From Cryobacterium algoricola (GTDB lineage Bacteria > Actinomycetota > Actinomycetes > Actinomycetales > Microbacteriaceae), in contig NZ_SOFG01000023.1 of NCBI RefSeq assembly GCF_004402485.1, positions 1 through 64,000 on the forward strand: a stretch of 64,000 nt of DNA, read 5' to 3'. This document shows, in pieces, positions 27,483 through 38,407 of this stretch. The position numbers were made by a program, and so were the translations under genes. The notes under the pieces were generated by a model. That model was not told where the DNA came from, searched no databases, and was given only the letters and a program-made list of their open reading frames with translations. The stretch's first letter is position 1. Each line of letters begins with the position of its first letter.

Positions 27483-28847
27483 TTACTGGACGGTGAAGCC
27501 CTGTGCCTTCGCATAGGTGGACATGGTCGACTGGAGGTCGTCGAGGGCCTTCTCGCCGGTCGAGGTCTGCTTGATGATGGTGACCATCGCCTTGGTCAGC
27601 TCCGAGTAGTAGTACGTCGTGAAGGGGCTGTAGGTGTAGCCCTTGTACGCGTTCTCTGCCGGGATGTAGACCTCGCCGTTGGCCTTCTGGCCGTTGAAGA
27701 AAGCCACCGGGGTGGAGGCGAACCACTCGGCGTCCAGCACCGACTTGCTGAGCGGGAAGATGGTCTGCGTGTCGACGCCATCCTTCAGTTCGGCGTCTGA
27801 GGCGTACAGTTCCTTGGCGACCGTGGTGGCGAGGGCCGGATCCTTGGCCTGGGTCGTCACCGCGAGCGTTGATCCGCCCCAGTTGACCGAAACGGGCTTG
27901 CTGGTGTCCCACTGCGGAAGCGGCGCAACGGCCCATTCCGCGCCCGGCCCGGTCGCCGCGCCGCCGTTGCCCGAGAGGTATCCGGGGGCCCAGGCTGCGG
28001 AGATGTACGTGGCGTACTTGCCGCTCGCCATCCCGCCGACATAATCGGTGTTGAACTGGTCCTTGGTGTCGACGAGGCCCTGGGAGATGAGTCCCTGCCA
28101 GTAGGTGGCGACCTCCTTGCTGCCCGCGTCATTCAGCGCGATGCCGATGCTCTGCGGGCTGCTGTTGTCGTACTTCCAGGCGGTCTGGCCGTTCTGGGTC
28201 ATCAGCGCGGTGAACCAGGCGGGAACGTTGCTTCCGAAGTCGCCCATGAACGGCCCGCCGGCCGCCTTGAGCTTCACGGCCGCGGCCTCGTATTCGGCCC
28301 ACGTCGTCGGGATCGTGATGCCGTACTTGGTGAAGATGTCCTTGCGGTAGATCATGGCCATCGGTCCGCCGTCGACCGGGATCGCGTAGACGGAACTTCC
28401 GCTCGAGACATCCTTCCAGGCACCGCTGCTGAAGTTCGCCTTGACGTCGTCCGAACCGTACTTGGTCAGGTCGACAAGCGCCTTCTGCAGCTCGAATCCG
28501 GGCAGTACCTCGTCTTCGAGCATGATGACGTCGGGAGCGCCGGTGCCCGCGGCGATGGCCGTCGAGAACTTGGCGTACTCGTCACCGCCCTGTCCCGCGT
28601 TGGACCAGCAGACCTGCACATCCTTGTGAGCCTTGTTGAAGAGGTCGACGACCGTGTTGATGTTCGGATACCAGGCCCAGACCGAGACCTTGGGGGCGTC
28701 CGGATAGACGATGGTGTTGCTGCAGGACGTGGCATCCGCCGCGGCCGTGGAACCGGCACCGCTCGTGCTTCCGTCGGCCGAACAAGCGGTGAGTCCGAGC
28801 AGGAGAGCACCGGTGCTCACTGCTGCGACGAGGGTTTTTTTGTTCAC
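27483..28847 (-). CDS. sugar-binding lipoprotein of ABC importer (GH51 operon)
   Basis: 454 residues. The N-terminus MNKKTL, a hydrophobic run and the lipobox LTAC mark a lipoprotein whose mature end is Cys22. The rest is a family-1 extracellular solute-binding protein with aromatic residues such as WAWYP near the N-terminus of the mature part. First gene of the operon SBP-MalF-MalG-GH51. Probable cargo is arabino-oligosaccharide, judged from the GH51 enzyme. A strong promoter with tandem operators lies about 280 bp upstream. Confidence 0.92.
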   Translation of the reverse strand: MNKKTLVAAVSTGALLLGLTACSADGSTSGAGSTAAADATSCSNTIVYPDAPKVSVWAWYPNINTVVDLFNKAHKDVQVCWSNAGQGGDEYAKFSTAIAAGTGAPDVIMLEDEVLPGFELQKALVDLTKYGSDDVKANFSSGAWKDVSSGSSVYAIPVDGGPMAMIYRKDIFTKYGITIPTTWAEYEAAAVKLKAAGGPFMGDFGSNVPAWFTALMTQNGQTAWKYDNSSPQSIGIALNDAGSKEVATYWQGLISQGLVDTKDQFNTDYVGGMASGKYATYISAAWAPGYLSGNGGAATGPGAEWAVAPLPQWDTSKPVSVNWGGSTLAVTTQAKDPALATTVAKELYASDAELKDGVDTQTIFPLSKSVLDAEWFASTPVAFFNGQKANGEVYIPAENAYKGYTYSPFTTYYYSELTKAMVTIIKQTSTGEKALDDLQSTMSTYAKAQGFTVQ

Positions 28848-29093
28848 TGTGTTTGTTTCCCTTCAATGGAGATCCCGACGAAGCTGTCGAGAGTCATAGG
28901 TGTGAAGCGTCGGGCGCGGTGGTGAATCCGCGTCGGATCGGTGGACGGATCACGAGGCGTCGGAGCGACGAATGCGGGAGCAGTCAATGGTGCCGTATAC
29001 GGCGATGTCTGCGCAGATCATTGACAACGAATCCTCCTTGATTCGGCGTGCCTTCACCTCGTCATGTACGAATGAGTGCGGCGAAATAACAGG

Positions 29094-29121
29094 TACAACG
29101 TTGTAATTTCCAACGTTGTAA
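29094..29121. promoter_or_regulatory. tandem LacI-type operators before the GH51 operon
   Basis: Site 1, TACAACGTTGTA (29094-29105), is a perfect 12-bp palindrome. Site 2 has the same CAACGTTG core at 29111-29118, followed by TAA. Centres are 15 bp apart. The central CG dyad is typical of LacI/GalR-family operators. Both sites lie just downstream of the predicted -10 element, at about the transcription start, where a bound repressor would block initiation. The core differs from the palindrome at 21258, so a different regulator is likely. Confidence 0.65.
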
Positions 29122-29124
29122 TTG

Positions 29125-29153
29125 ATCATGGTGACCCGCGCGGTCGTTGTCAA
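29125..29153 (-). promoter_or_regulatory. predicted promoter of the GH51 operon
   Basis: Minus strand: TTGACA (29153-29148), 17-bp spacer, CATGAT (29130-29125). The -35 is a consensus match and the -10 matches four of six bases. It faces the binding-protein gene at 28847, leaving a long leader of about 270 nt that holds the tandem operators near its start. I see no other feature in that leader. Confidence 0.6.
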
Positions 29154-29216
29154 GAGAATTGTTCAAATTGCGGGACCGGGCCCCGCCTCATCAGGACACC
29201 GGGTCCTGAACTGCCC

Positions 29217-30074
29217 TCAGATGAGGCCGTGGCGGCGGAAGGCGTTCCAGACCCCGTCGTCGAGCACGGAGGTGGTGACCTCGTCGGCCTGGGACTTGAC
29301 CTCCGCGGTGGCGTTGCCCATTGCGATGCCGACCCCGCACACCTGCAGCATTTCAATGTCGTTGTTGCTGTCGCCGATACCGATGGCGGATGCCGCGTCG
29401 AGGCCGAGCAGGTCGAGCAGCTGCAGGATGGTGCTGCCCTTGTTCACGCCGCTCAAAGTCACTTCGCCGCTGCCACGACCCATGTGCGGAATGGTGCCCG
29501 TGATGACGTGGAAGTCCCCGCCGAGGGCATCCGTGACGCGGTCGAAGGCGCGGAGGTCTCCCGCGAGGAACACCGACTTGGCGATGCCGGTGAAGGTAAA
29601 GGGGCGCACGTCGGCGAAGGCCTTCAGGACCGGATGCTCATCGGCGCCGGTGACGGAGCCCAGGTCCGGCCGGGGATCGCCCTGTCGTTCCTTGTCGTCC
29701 TCGAGATAGGTCGCAAAACGCGCGCGCACGCCGGGGCTCGGGTAGAGCTTGTCGTAGGACTGCAGGTAGAAGTCGTATCCCGCGTCTTCGTAGAACCCCA
29801 CCATGCGCGCCACCGCGTCTTCGGGCATCGTGCGGGAGATCACGACATCGTCGCCGACTTCGGCGAATCCGCCGCCGGCGCTGACCGCACCGTCGAAGCC
29901 GATCTCCCGAATCGCCGGGTAGATCTCGACTGACGCCCGCCCGGTACTGAGATACACCAGGTGCCCGTTCTGCCGGGCGAGCCGCACGGCCTCGATCGAC
30001 GAGGGTGCGATCACCTCCCCGGAGTCGATGAGGGTGCCGTCGACGTCGACGAAGGCGATGCGGGGGGAAATCAT
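29217..30074 (-). CDS. Cof-type HAD-IIB family phosphatase
   Basis: 285 residues from the ATG at 30074 (GGAG at a spacing of 8); a TTG 12 nt upstream is in frame. HAD motif I is FVDVDGTLIDSG, and motif IV GIGDSNNDIEML lies near residue 230. Cof-type enzymes dephosphorylate sugar phosphates, PLP or FMN. It is the last gene after the 6-phospho-beta-glucosidase gene, so removal of sugar phosphate overload is a plausible job (inference). An inverted repeat (29191-29209) follows the stop but has only a weak T run. Confidence 0.88.
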   Translation of the reverse strand: MISPRIAFVDVDGTLIDSGEVIAPSSIEAVRLARQNGHLVYLSTGRASVEIYPAIREIGFDGAVSAGGGFAEVGDDVVISRTMPEDAVARMVGFYEDAGYDFYLQSYDKLYPSPGVRARFATYLEDDKERQGDPRPDLGSVTGADEHPVLKAFADVRPFTFTGIAKSVFLAGDLRAFDRVTDALGGDFHVITGTIPHMGRGSGEVTLSGVNKGSTILQLLDLLGLDAASAIGIGDSNNDIEMLQVCGVGIAMGNATAEVKSQADEVTTSVLDDGVWNAFRRHGLI

Positions 30075-30090
30075 GATCTGCTCCAAACGA

Positions 30091-30125
30091 GGCCGCCTCC
30101 GGGACAGTGCATCCGGGAGGCGGCC
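30091..30125 (-). promoter_or_regulatory. intercistronic hairpin between bglA-like gene and HAD gene
   Basis: GGCCGCCTCC (30091-30100) pairs with GGAGGCGGCC (30116-30125) across a 15-nt loop that can itself pair partly. There is no T run, so it may attenuate or process the message before the HAD phosphatase gene rather than end it. Confidence 0.5.
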
Positions 30126-30152
30126 GACGGGACGAACCCGGTTGGTTCTACG

Positions 30153-31688
<1,536 letters not shown>

Positions 31689-31692
31689 TTAC

Positions 31693-33561
<1,869 letters not shown>

Positions 33562-33623
33562 TCACCTTCCGCCGCGACATCGCGGCTTCCATACTCAGGA
33601 AGCGATTGTCCGGCGTTTTGGGC

Positions 33624-33675
33624 AAAAAAAAGACCTGAACTCATTCACCGCCATACTGGCGATGCGAGTTCAGGT
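33624..33675 (-). terminator. intrinsic terminator controlled by antitermination (bgl attenuator)
   Basis: On the minus strand the arm ACCTGAACTC (33675-33666) pairs with GAGTTCAGGT (33642-33633), followed by a run of eight T residues. It lies 70 bp before the PTS gene. Its 5' arm shares the last bases of the antiterminator element, so the two structures cannot form together. Confidence 0.9.
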
Positions 33676-33701
33676 TTTGCCCGCTGATGCGGTAACAATC
33701 C
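33672..33701 (-). promoter_or_regulatory. ribonucleic antiterminator (RAT) for LicT/BglG-type protein
   Basis: The minus strand reads GGATTGTTACCGCAT, then CAGCGGGCAAAACCT. This is almost base-for-base the RAT hairpin of the E. coli bgl and Bacillus bgl/lic operons. The active (dephosphorylated PRD1) antiterminator would bind it and block the overlapping terminator. The antiterminator gene lies just upstream. Confidence 0.93.
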
Positions 33702-33753
33702 GAAAATGCTTCCACGGGGCGTCTTCGCCCTGCGGTCTCAACGTAGCACACGA

Positions 33754-34641
33754 TCAGGTGGCGGAGTCATCCGCCATCTGGTTCGCCAGCCGCTCGACGT
33801 GCACGATCACGTACAGGAGCTCTTCGTCGGTCAGGTCGGAGCCCGTTGCGGCGCTGACGTAGGACTTGACGTCCGCGGCGATGGCATAGGAGCGCGGATA
33901 GCTGTGTTTGGCGAATTCGAAGAAGGACGTGTCCGAGCCGCGCAACATCGACTTCGCCACGAGCCGCTGCAGGAGGAACTGGATGTGCAGGATGAACCGC
34001 GCGTAGTCGGGGCTCGCCGTGTCGAGTTGCACGCCAAGGCCTCCCTCCACCGTCGTCACCACGTGCTGCACACGCCGGAAGAGCAGCGCCGCGGTTCCAT
34101 TGGGTTCGTCCCTGGTCGCGTTGAGGAGGTGCATGGTGAGGAACACCGCTTCCTCGTCCGGGAGTGTGGTGTTCAGGCTCACGCTGACCGACCGGGCCAT
34201 GGCCGTCGCGGCGTCGAACTCCTGCGGATGGAGGACGCGCAGTTCGGGCATGGATGTCGTCGGGATGCGGATGCCTTTCTGCATCCGTTCGAGCACGAAT
34301 TGGATGTGGTCGATGATGGCGAGCGGCAATCGGCGCCCGAGGCTTCGGCCCAGGGTCCGTTCGGCCTCGTCGACGGCCGTCGTGACGGCTTCGATCACCG
34401 GGTACGGCACCGAGGCAAGGAGCTGGCGGGCGTGGGCGGCGTCGCTGCCCTGATCGAGGACGAAGGTCTTCTCGACCTTGGCGGGATCGATCGTGTCGCT
34501 CGGAAGCAACTGGAATCCCAGCCCGCGGCCCATCAGCACGCGTTCCTGACCAGACGCGTCGATCGAGATGACGACGTTGTTGTTGAGCACCTTGTGCGCC
34601 ACCTTCTCCGGTGCGCTCGCTGCCCTGTCTTGCCTCGCCAT
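33754..34641 (-). CDS. BglG/LicT family transcriptional antiterminator
   Basis: 295 residues. The N-terminal CAT RNA-binding domain (about 1-60) contains NNVVISIDASGQERVLMGRG, the typical co-antiterminator sequence; here it begins after a 15-residue extension that may mean a later start. Two PRD domains follow (about 70-170 and 175-290) with the conserved histidines that the PTS phosphorylates. It binds the RAT at 33672-33701 and allows read-through into the PTS and bglA genes when beta-glucosides are present. There is no second RAT visible upstream of its own gene. Confidence 0.93.
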   Translation of the reverse strand: MARQDRAASAPEKVAHKVLNNNVVISIDASGQERVLMGRGLGFQLLPSDTIDPAKVEKTFVLDQGSDAAHARQLLASVPYPVIEAVTTAVDEAERTLGRSLGRRLPLAIIDHIQFVLERMQKGIRIPTTSMPELRVLHPQEFDAATAMARSVSVSLNTTLPDEEAVFLTMHLLNATRDEPNGTAALLFRRVQHVVTTVEGGLGVQLDTASPDYARFILHIQFLLQRLVAKSMLRGSDTSFFEFAKHSYPRSYAIAADVKSYVSAATGSDLTDEELLYVIVHVERLANQMADDSAT

Positions 34642-34696
34642 AACGCTAGTTTAGGGCGTTTGCCTCTCACGGTTGCCGTGGTCGACGGGCAGGGCT

Positions 34697-35053
34697 CTAG
34701 CCGGCGCTACGTGCTGAGAGCACACAGAATTCATTGCCCTCCGGGTCAGCCAGGACGACCCAGGATACGTCTCGCTGACCCACATCGGCTCGCGTCGCCC
34801 CAAGGCTGACCAGACGCCCGACCTCGGCGGCCTGGTCGTCCGGGACGAAGTCGAGGTGGAGACGGTTCTTCACGGTCTTCCCCTCGGGCACTAAGCCGAA
34901 AAGCAGGGTCGGGTGCGCACCCTCGGCGGCGGCGAGTTCGACTTCGTTGTCGCTCTCACCGACCACGATCCAACCGAGGGCTTCCTGCCACCATCGCCCG
35001 AGCGCTTTCGGGTCGCGGCAATCGACGACGACTTCTTCCCAGAACAGCGACAT
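34697..35053 (-). CDS. VOC-family glyoxalase-like protein
   Basis: 118 residues from the ATG at 35053 (MSLFWEEVVVDCRDP); the frame is open to 35242. The sequence shows the two beta-alpha-beta-beta-beta modules of the glyoxalase-like (PF18029-type) domain, with HLDF in the middle and LADPEGNEFCVL at the end. These proteins usually have no known substrate. It ends 56 bp from the antiterminator start on the same strand, with no sign of functional linkage. Confidence 0.82.
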   Translation of the reverse strand: MSLFWEEVVVDCRDPKALGRWWQEALGWIVVGESDNEVELAAAEGAHPTLLFGLVPEGKTVKNRLHLDFVPDDQAAEVGRLVSLGATRADVGQRDVSWVVLADPEGNEFCVLSARSAG

Positions 35054-35135
35054 GCCGGACACACTACGCCGGGGCTCCACCCCAGGTCCAGGCGCGGAAC
35101 ATTCCGGTTGCCGGCCGCGCGGTTCGGCGCTCGGT

Positions 35136-35777
35136 TCAGGCGGCCAGGTGAAACGTGCTCGCGAAACGACCGAGAAGCACTCGGCGACCGCGCAGCACCT
35201 CGACGATCCCGGTCTCGATCGCGCGCTCCGGAGCAAGCTCACCGGAAATGAGCCGGCGGATGCCGGGACCGGCAGCGAAGGCGAGGTCGACGGGCCCGTC
35301 CCCGCGCGTCACGTCGAGGGTGGAGCCATCCACCCGGATCAACAGCTCGGCTCGACCGAAACGCGCAGAGTACGCGGTCGCCGGGAGCCGCTCCGCAACC
35401 AGCGGCCGAAAGGCGGTCCGAAGGTCCATCGTCATCGCGTCGGGGGTGATCACCTGCTCCTCCCGCGGATCGCCCAGGGACTTGAAGCCCCATGCCCCGA
35501 GTGCGAGTATGACGGGCTCGAGCTCACGGCCATACGGCGTCAGCTCGTAGACGATGACGCGCGAGTGCGGCACTCGTCGGATGATGCCCGCCGCCTGCAG
35601 CTCCTTGAGTCGTGCGGCCAGGATATTGCTCGGGATACGAGCGAGTCCCCCGGCGAGTTCGCCGTAGCGGCGCGGCCCGACGAGCAGGTCGCGCACGATG
35701 AGCAGGGCCCAGCGCTCCCCCACAAGCTCCAGGCCTCGCGTGACGCCACCGTATTGACCATAGTCACGTGCGGCCAT
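35136..35777 (-). CDS. HxlR-family winged-helix regulator
   Basis: 213 residues from the ATG at 35777; the much longer open frame to 36290 overlaps the VOC gene and is rejected. The N-terminal ~100 residues are an HxlR DNA-binding domain (GERWALLIVRDLLVGPRRYGEL type, with the ARLKELQAAGIIRR recognition segment). The C-terminal ~100 residues are an added domain seen in many actinobacterial HxlR proteins, resembling a sterol-carrier-type fold. The start is 5 bp after the stop of the VOC gene, with GAGG inside the end of that gene, so both are one transcript. Confidence 0.88.
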   Translation of the reverse strand: MAARDYGQYGGVTRGLELVGERWALLIVRDLLVGPRRYGELAGGLARIPSNILAARLKELQAAGIIRRVPHSRVIVYELTPYGRELEPVILALGAWGFKSLGDPREEQVITPDAMTMDLRTAFRPLVAERLPATAYSARFGRAELLIRVDGSTLDVTRGDGPVDLAFAAGPGIRRLISGELAPERAIETGIVEVLRGRRVLLGRFASTFHLAA

Positions 35778-35782
35778 CGACC

Positions 35783-36217
35783 TCAGTCCTGCTGATTCGC
35801 GAAGGCTTCGGGGCCTTGAGCGGCTGCTACCGGGTCCATCCACCCGAACTCGAGGAAGTTGCCGTCGGGGTCGTTCAGCTGGCGCTGGTACATGAAGCCA
35901 TAGTCCGAGGCCGGTTTGGGCTCGGACCCGCCAGCGGCGACGCCGTCGGTGACGGCCTTGTCGACCGCCTCCCGGCTGTCCAGGAAGAGTGCGGTCGACA
36001 CCGAGGGGTTCACGGCCGGGTCGCCGATCGGCAGGTCGGTGAAAGTCTGGAAGTACTCGCGGACCAGGATCATGAAGTAGCTGTGGTCTTCCTCGACGAC
36101 GACGCAAGCCGCGTTGTGGTCCGAGAAGGCCGGGTTGATGGTGAATCCGAGGGCCGTATAGAACGCCTTCGCGCGCTCCAGATCGGTCACCGGCAGGTTG
36201 ACGAACATCGTTGTCAT
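35783..36217 (-). CDS. VOC-family protein (glyoxalase/bleomycin-resistance fold)
   Basis: 144 residues from the ATG at 36217, which has AAGGAG at a spacing of 6. FVNLPVTDLERAKAFYTALGF is the family opening, and the end has NDPDGNFLEFGWMDP, as in small PhnB/glyoxalase-like proteins. It forms an operon with the HxlR gene. Metal-dependent chemistry is possible but no substrate can be named. Confidence 0.88.
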   Translation of the reverse strand: MTTMFVNLPVTDLERAKAFYTALGFTINPAFSDHNAACVVVEEDHSYFMILVREYFQTFTDLPIGDPAVNPSVSTALFLDSREAVDKAVTDGVAAGGSEPKPASDYGFMYQRQLNDPDGNFLEFGWMDPVAAAQGPEAFANQQD

Positions 36218-36301
36218 CGTGTCTCCTTCTAGAGGTCCCCATGTGGACTGACGCCATACTTGCAAAAAACAAGCACTCCGTCAAGGCCACGTTTTCTCTT
36301 T

Positions 36302-36874
36302 CTAGGTCGACTCAGCCTGAGCAGTCTCCGGCGGCGTGAGCAAAGCCAGGAAATCGGCGAAAGCCCGATTGGCCCGCGTGGTGTCGCCGGTCGCGTCGAT
36401 GTCCATCAGCAGGCCGCGGATCACGGCGAGCGCCAGGGTCGCGGTCTGGGGCCTGCCGATACTGAGCAGGCCGATCTCGAGGGGCTCCAACCAGTCGAGC
36501 GTTGCCGACCGCTGAAAATCGGGCCAGAGAGACAATTCGGCATTGACCCGGAGTTGACTGAACATTCGGAGGTACGGCTTCCCCTCACCGTCCGTCATCG
36601 TCGCCCACGCCCGAGCGAGCGTCCGCGCATACGGCTCGTTCGGCCGGACGCGCAGCAGATCGCCGAAAGTCACCAGTTGGCGCTGCCGGGCACGCCTCAG
36701 AATCGCGAGGAACAGGTCGTCTCTCGTTCCAAAGTGGTACAGGAGCATACGGGCGGAGACTCCCGTGGACTTCACGAGAGGATCGAGCCGAGTCGGAAGA
36801 CCGGACTCTATTGCGTGATCAGTGCAGCGCTCGAGCAGCTCGTCTCGAATGTGCGGTTGCGGCTGTCTTCCCAT
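36302..36874 (-). CDS. TetR-family regulator
   Basis: 190 residues. The N-terminal helix-turn-helix is recognisable (VKSTGVSARMLLYHFGTRDDLFLAIL, residues about 34-58), followed by a helical ligand domain. It is divergent from the alpha/beta hydrolase gene, and a 20-bp palindrome lies in the 70-bp gap between them. Most likely it represses the hydrolase gene and itself. Confidence 0.88.
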   Translation of the reverse strand: MGRQPQPHIRDELLERCTDHAIESGLPTRLDPLVKSTGVSARMLLYHFGTRDDLFLAILRRARQRQLVTFGDLLRVRPNEPYARTLARAWATMTDGEGKPYLRMFSQLRVNAELSLWPDFQRSATLDWLEPLEIGLLSIGRPQTATLALAVIRGLLMDIDATGDTTRANRAFADFLALLTPPETAQAEST

Positions 36875-36887
36875 ACCCCCACCTTTT

Positions 36888-36907
36888 CACGTAATTTCTG
36901 TTACGTG
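36888..36907. promoter_or_regulatory. TetR-type operator between regulator and hydrolase genes
   Basis: CACGTAA (36888-36894) and TTACGTG (36901-36907) are perfect inverted repeats around a 6-bp spacer. The site is centred between the two divergent start codons, the normal place for a TetR-family operator. Confidence 0.75.
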
Positions 36908-36944
36908 TAGCGTGGAAGGAAAGAGACCCAGGAGGAAGTGTCCA

Positions 36945-37649
36945 ATGGAAGTACTTTTCGTGCACGGCGCGCTGGTGCGCGATGGATCGTGGTGGTGGTC
37001 TGCGACCGCTGACCTCCTCGAGTCCCGAACGGGCATCCGCAGCCGTGCTGTTGCGCTACCATCGTGCGGCGAACTGACACGCGAAGGGAGCGCACGCGGC
37101 TTGACCGGCGACGCAGCGTCTCTGCGCCGTGAACTCGACGCCATTGGAGAGGCGATCGTGGTCGGGCACTCGTACGGCGGAACTGTCATCGCTGAAGCCG
37201 GCACGCATCCCGCGGTGAAGCACCTCCTCTTCATTTCCTCGTACCTGCCCGAGATCGGCCAGTCGCAAGGAAACATCATGAGCGCGGAGCGAAACCCGGT
37301 CACCATCGCCCCGAACGAGGACGGCACCCTCGGCGTGTCCGGCTATGACGCGGCCTCCTTCGCAGCTCGATTCCTCCAGGATGCAGATGCACAGACCCAG
37401 AAGCAGGCTTGGGAACGCGTCACTACGCAGGATGCCGGGGCATTCATGACGCCGACCACCGCAGCAGGGTGGGAGGGTGTCGACTCGACCTACCTGGTGT
37501 GCGGGGACGACCAGAGCACCTCGATCGAGTTGCAGCGCTTCCACGCCGCGCGAGCAACCCGCAGCGTCGAAGTGCCGACGGGCCACCACCCGTTCATCAC
37601 ACGTCCCGACCTCGTCGCCACTCAGCTCATGGCGCTGCTCTGCACCTGA
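36945..37649 (+). CDS. alpha/beta-fold hydrolase
   Basis: 234 residues from the ATG at 36945 with GGAGG nine nt upstream; the frame is open from 36822. The nucleophile elbow is GHSYGG (Ser about residue 75). A candidate acid lies in CGDDQS and the catalytic His in PTGHHPF near the C-terminus. The oxyanion region is FVHGALVRDGSWWW. The type is close to salicylate-esterase/methylesterase-like hydrolases, but the substrate is unknown. Regulation by the divergent TetR protein is likely. Confidence 0.87.
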   Translation: MEVLFVHGALVRDGSWWWSATADLLESRTGIRSRAVALPSCGELTREGSARGLTGDAASLRRELDAIGEAIVVGHSYGGTVIAEAGTHPAVKHLLFISSYLPEIGQSQGNIMSAERNPVTIAPNEDGTLGVSGYDAASFAARFLQDADAQTQKQAWERVTTQDAGAFMTPTTAAGWEGVDSTYLVCGDDQSTSIELQRFHAARATRSVEVPTGHHPFITRPDLVATQLMALLCT

Positions 37650-37989
37650 TCTTCGCGATGAGTCGTGGCGATGTCTGCAGCTAGCGTGCTCTTCACGGTC
37701 GCTCGCATCCGGTCAGGCCACCGAATGATTCACACCTGAGCTGACTCATCACCTACGAGCACACCCCTCGATGGTTGGACGTGCTGGTTCGACGACAGGG
37801 CAACCGCCTGGAGACGCGGAGGACGCTCGCGCTCGTCGTCGTTCGGCCGAATCGGGAGCTGCGCCCCGCCGCACCTTTCGCAAATGGCCGATCGTGGCCA
37901 GAAGCAGGATGCAGCATGGGCCGTTGGGAACGCTTGCTGCTGGAGCGTTCCCAACGACTTCGCCTCTGCGGCTGAGGCTTGCGGCGCGA
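37650..37989. other. intergenic region with one strong inverted repeat
   Basis: No convincing coding frame. The only clear structure is a perfect inverted repeat, CGTTGGGAACGC (37922-37933) and GCGTTCCCAACG (37945-37956), with an 11-nt loop. There is no T run next to it and no transposase remnant around it. Confidence 0.5.
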
Positions 37990-38307
37990 TCAGCTCGAGA
38001 AGGCGACGTGGACGTCGACTCGCATCGACGGGTCCAGACCTTCTTCGTCAGCGAGAAGATCGAACACGCGCTGGTGGGGTTCGTCGAGTTTCTGGTTCGC
38101 GTAGTGACGATCGAAGGACTCCTGGTCACGGTAGAACTCGAATGCCCACATTACGTCCGGGTTGCTGTCGTCTCGGTTGAGCGACCAGTTGACGGGACCG
38201 TCGGGGTCTCCCGTGAAGTGAAGGTCATTGCAGAGCTGGAAAAGCTCGTCGCCCTTGCCGGGCTTTGCCTGGAAGCGCAAAACCACACCTGGCTGATTCG
38301 TGTTCAT
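37990..38307 (-). CDS. antibiotic-biosynthesis-monooxygenase-type protein (ABM fold)
   Basis: 105 residues from the ATG at 38307 with AAGGAG six nt before it. The sequence fits the dimeric ferredoxin-like ABM fold: VVLRFQAKPGKGDELF at the first strand and helix, then MWAFEFYRDQESFDRHYAN. Such small proteins are quinol monooxygenases or have unknown roles. It is divergent from a TetR gene, and overlapping inverted repeats lie between them. Confidence 0.82.
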   Translation of the reverse strand: MNTNQPGVVLRFQAKPGKGDELFQLCNDLHFTGDPDGPVNWSLNRDDSNPDVMWAFEFYRDQESFDRHYANQKLDEPHQRVFDLLADEEGLDPSMRVDVHVAFSS

Positions 38308-38360
38308 GAAATTCTCCTTGTTCGTTATCTTTGGCGCCGATCGCACAGGTGTGGATCACC

Positions 38361-38389
38361 GCTCCAATGAGCTTGGAGCATTGATCCAA
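38361..38389. promoter_or_regulatory. TetR-type operator between ABM and TetR genes
   Basis: GCTCCAA (38361-38367) and TTGGAGC (38373-38379) are perfect inverted repeats with a 5-bp spacer. The right half also pairs with TCCAA at 38385-38389, giving two overlapping palindromes. The site is about 20 bp before the TetR start codon. Confidence 0.7.
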
Positions 38390-38407
38390 CTATGTCAAGA
38401 TCGACCT

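Noticed and set aside
37922-37956. Inverted repeat as an insertion-sequence end
   Set aside because: No transposase remnant, no second copy and no target duplication could be seen nearby.
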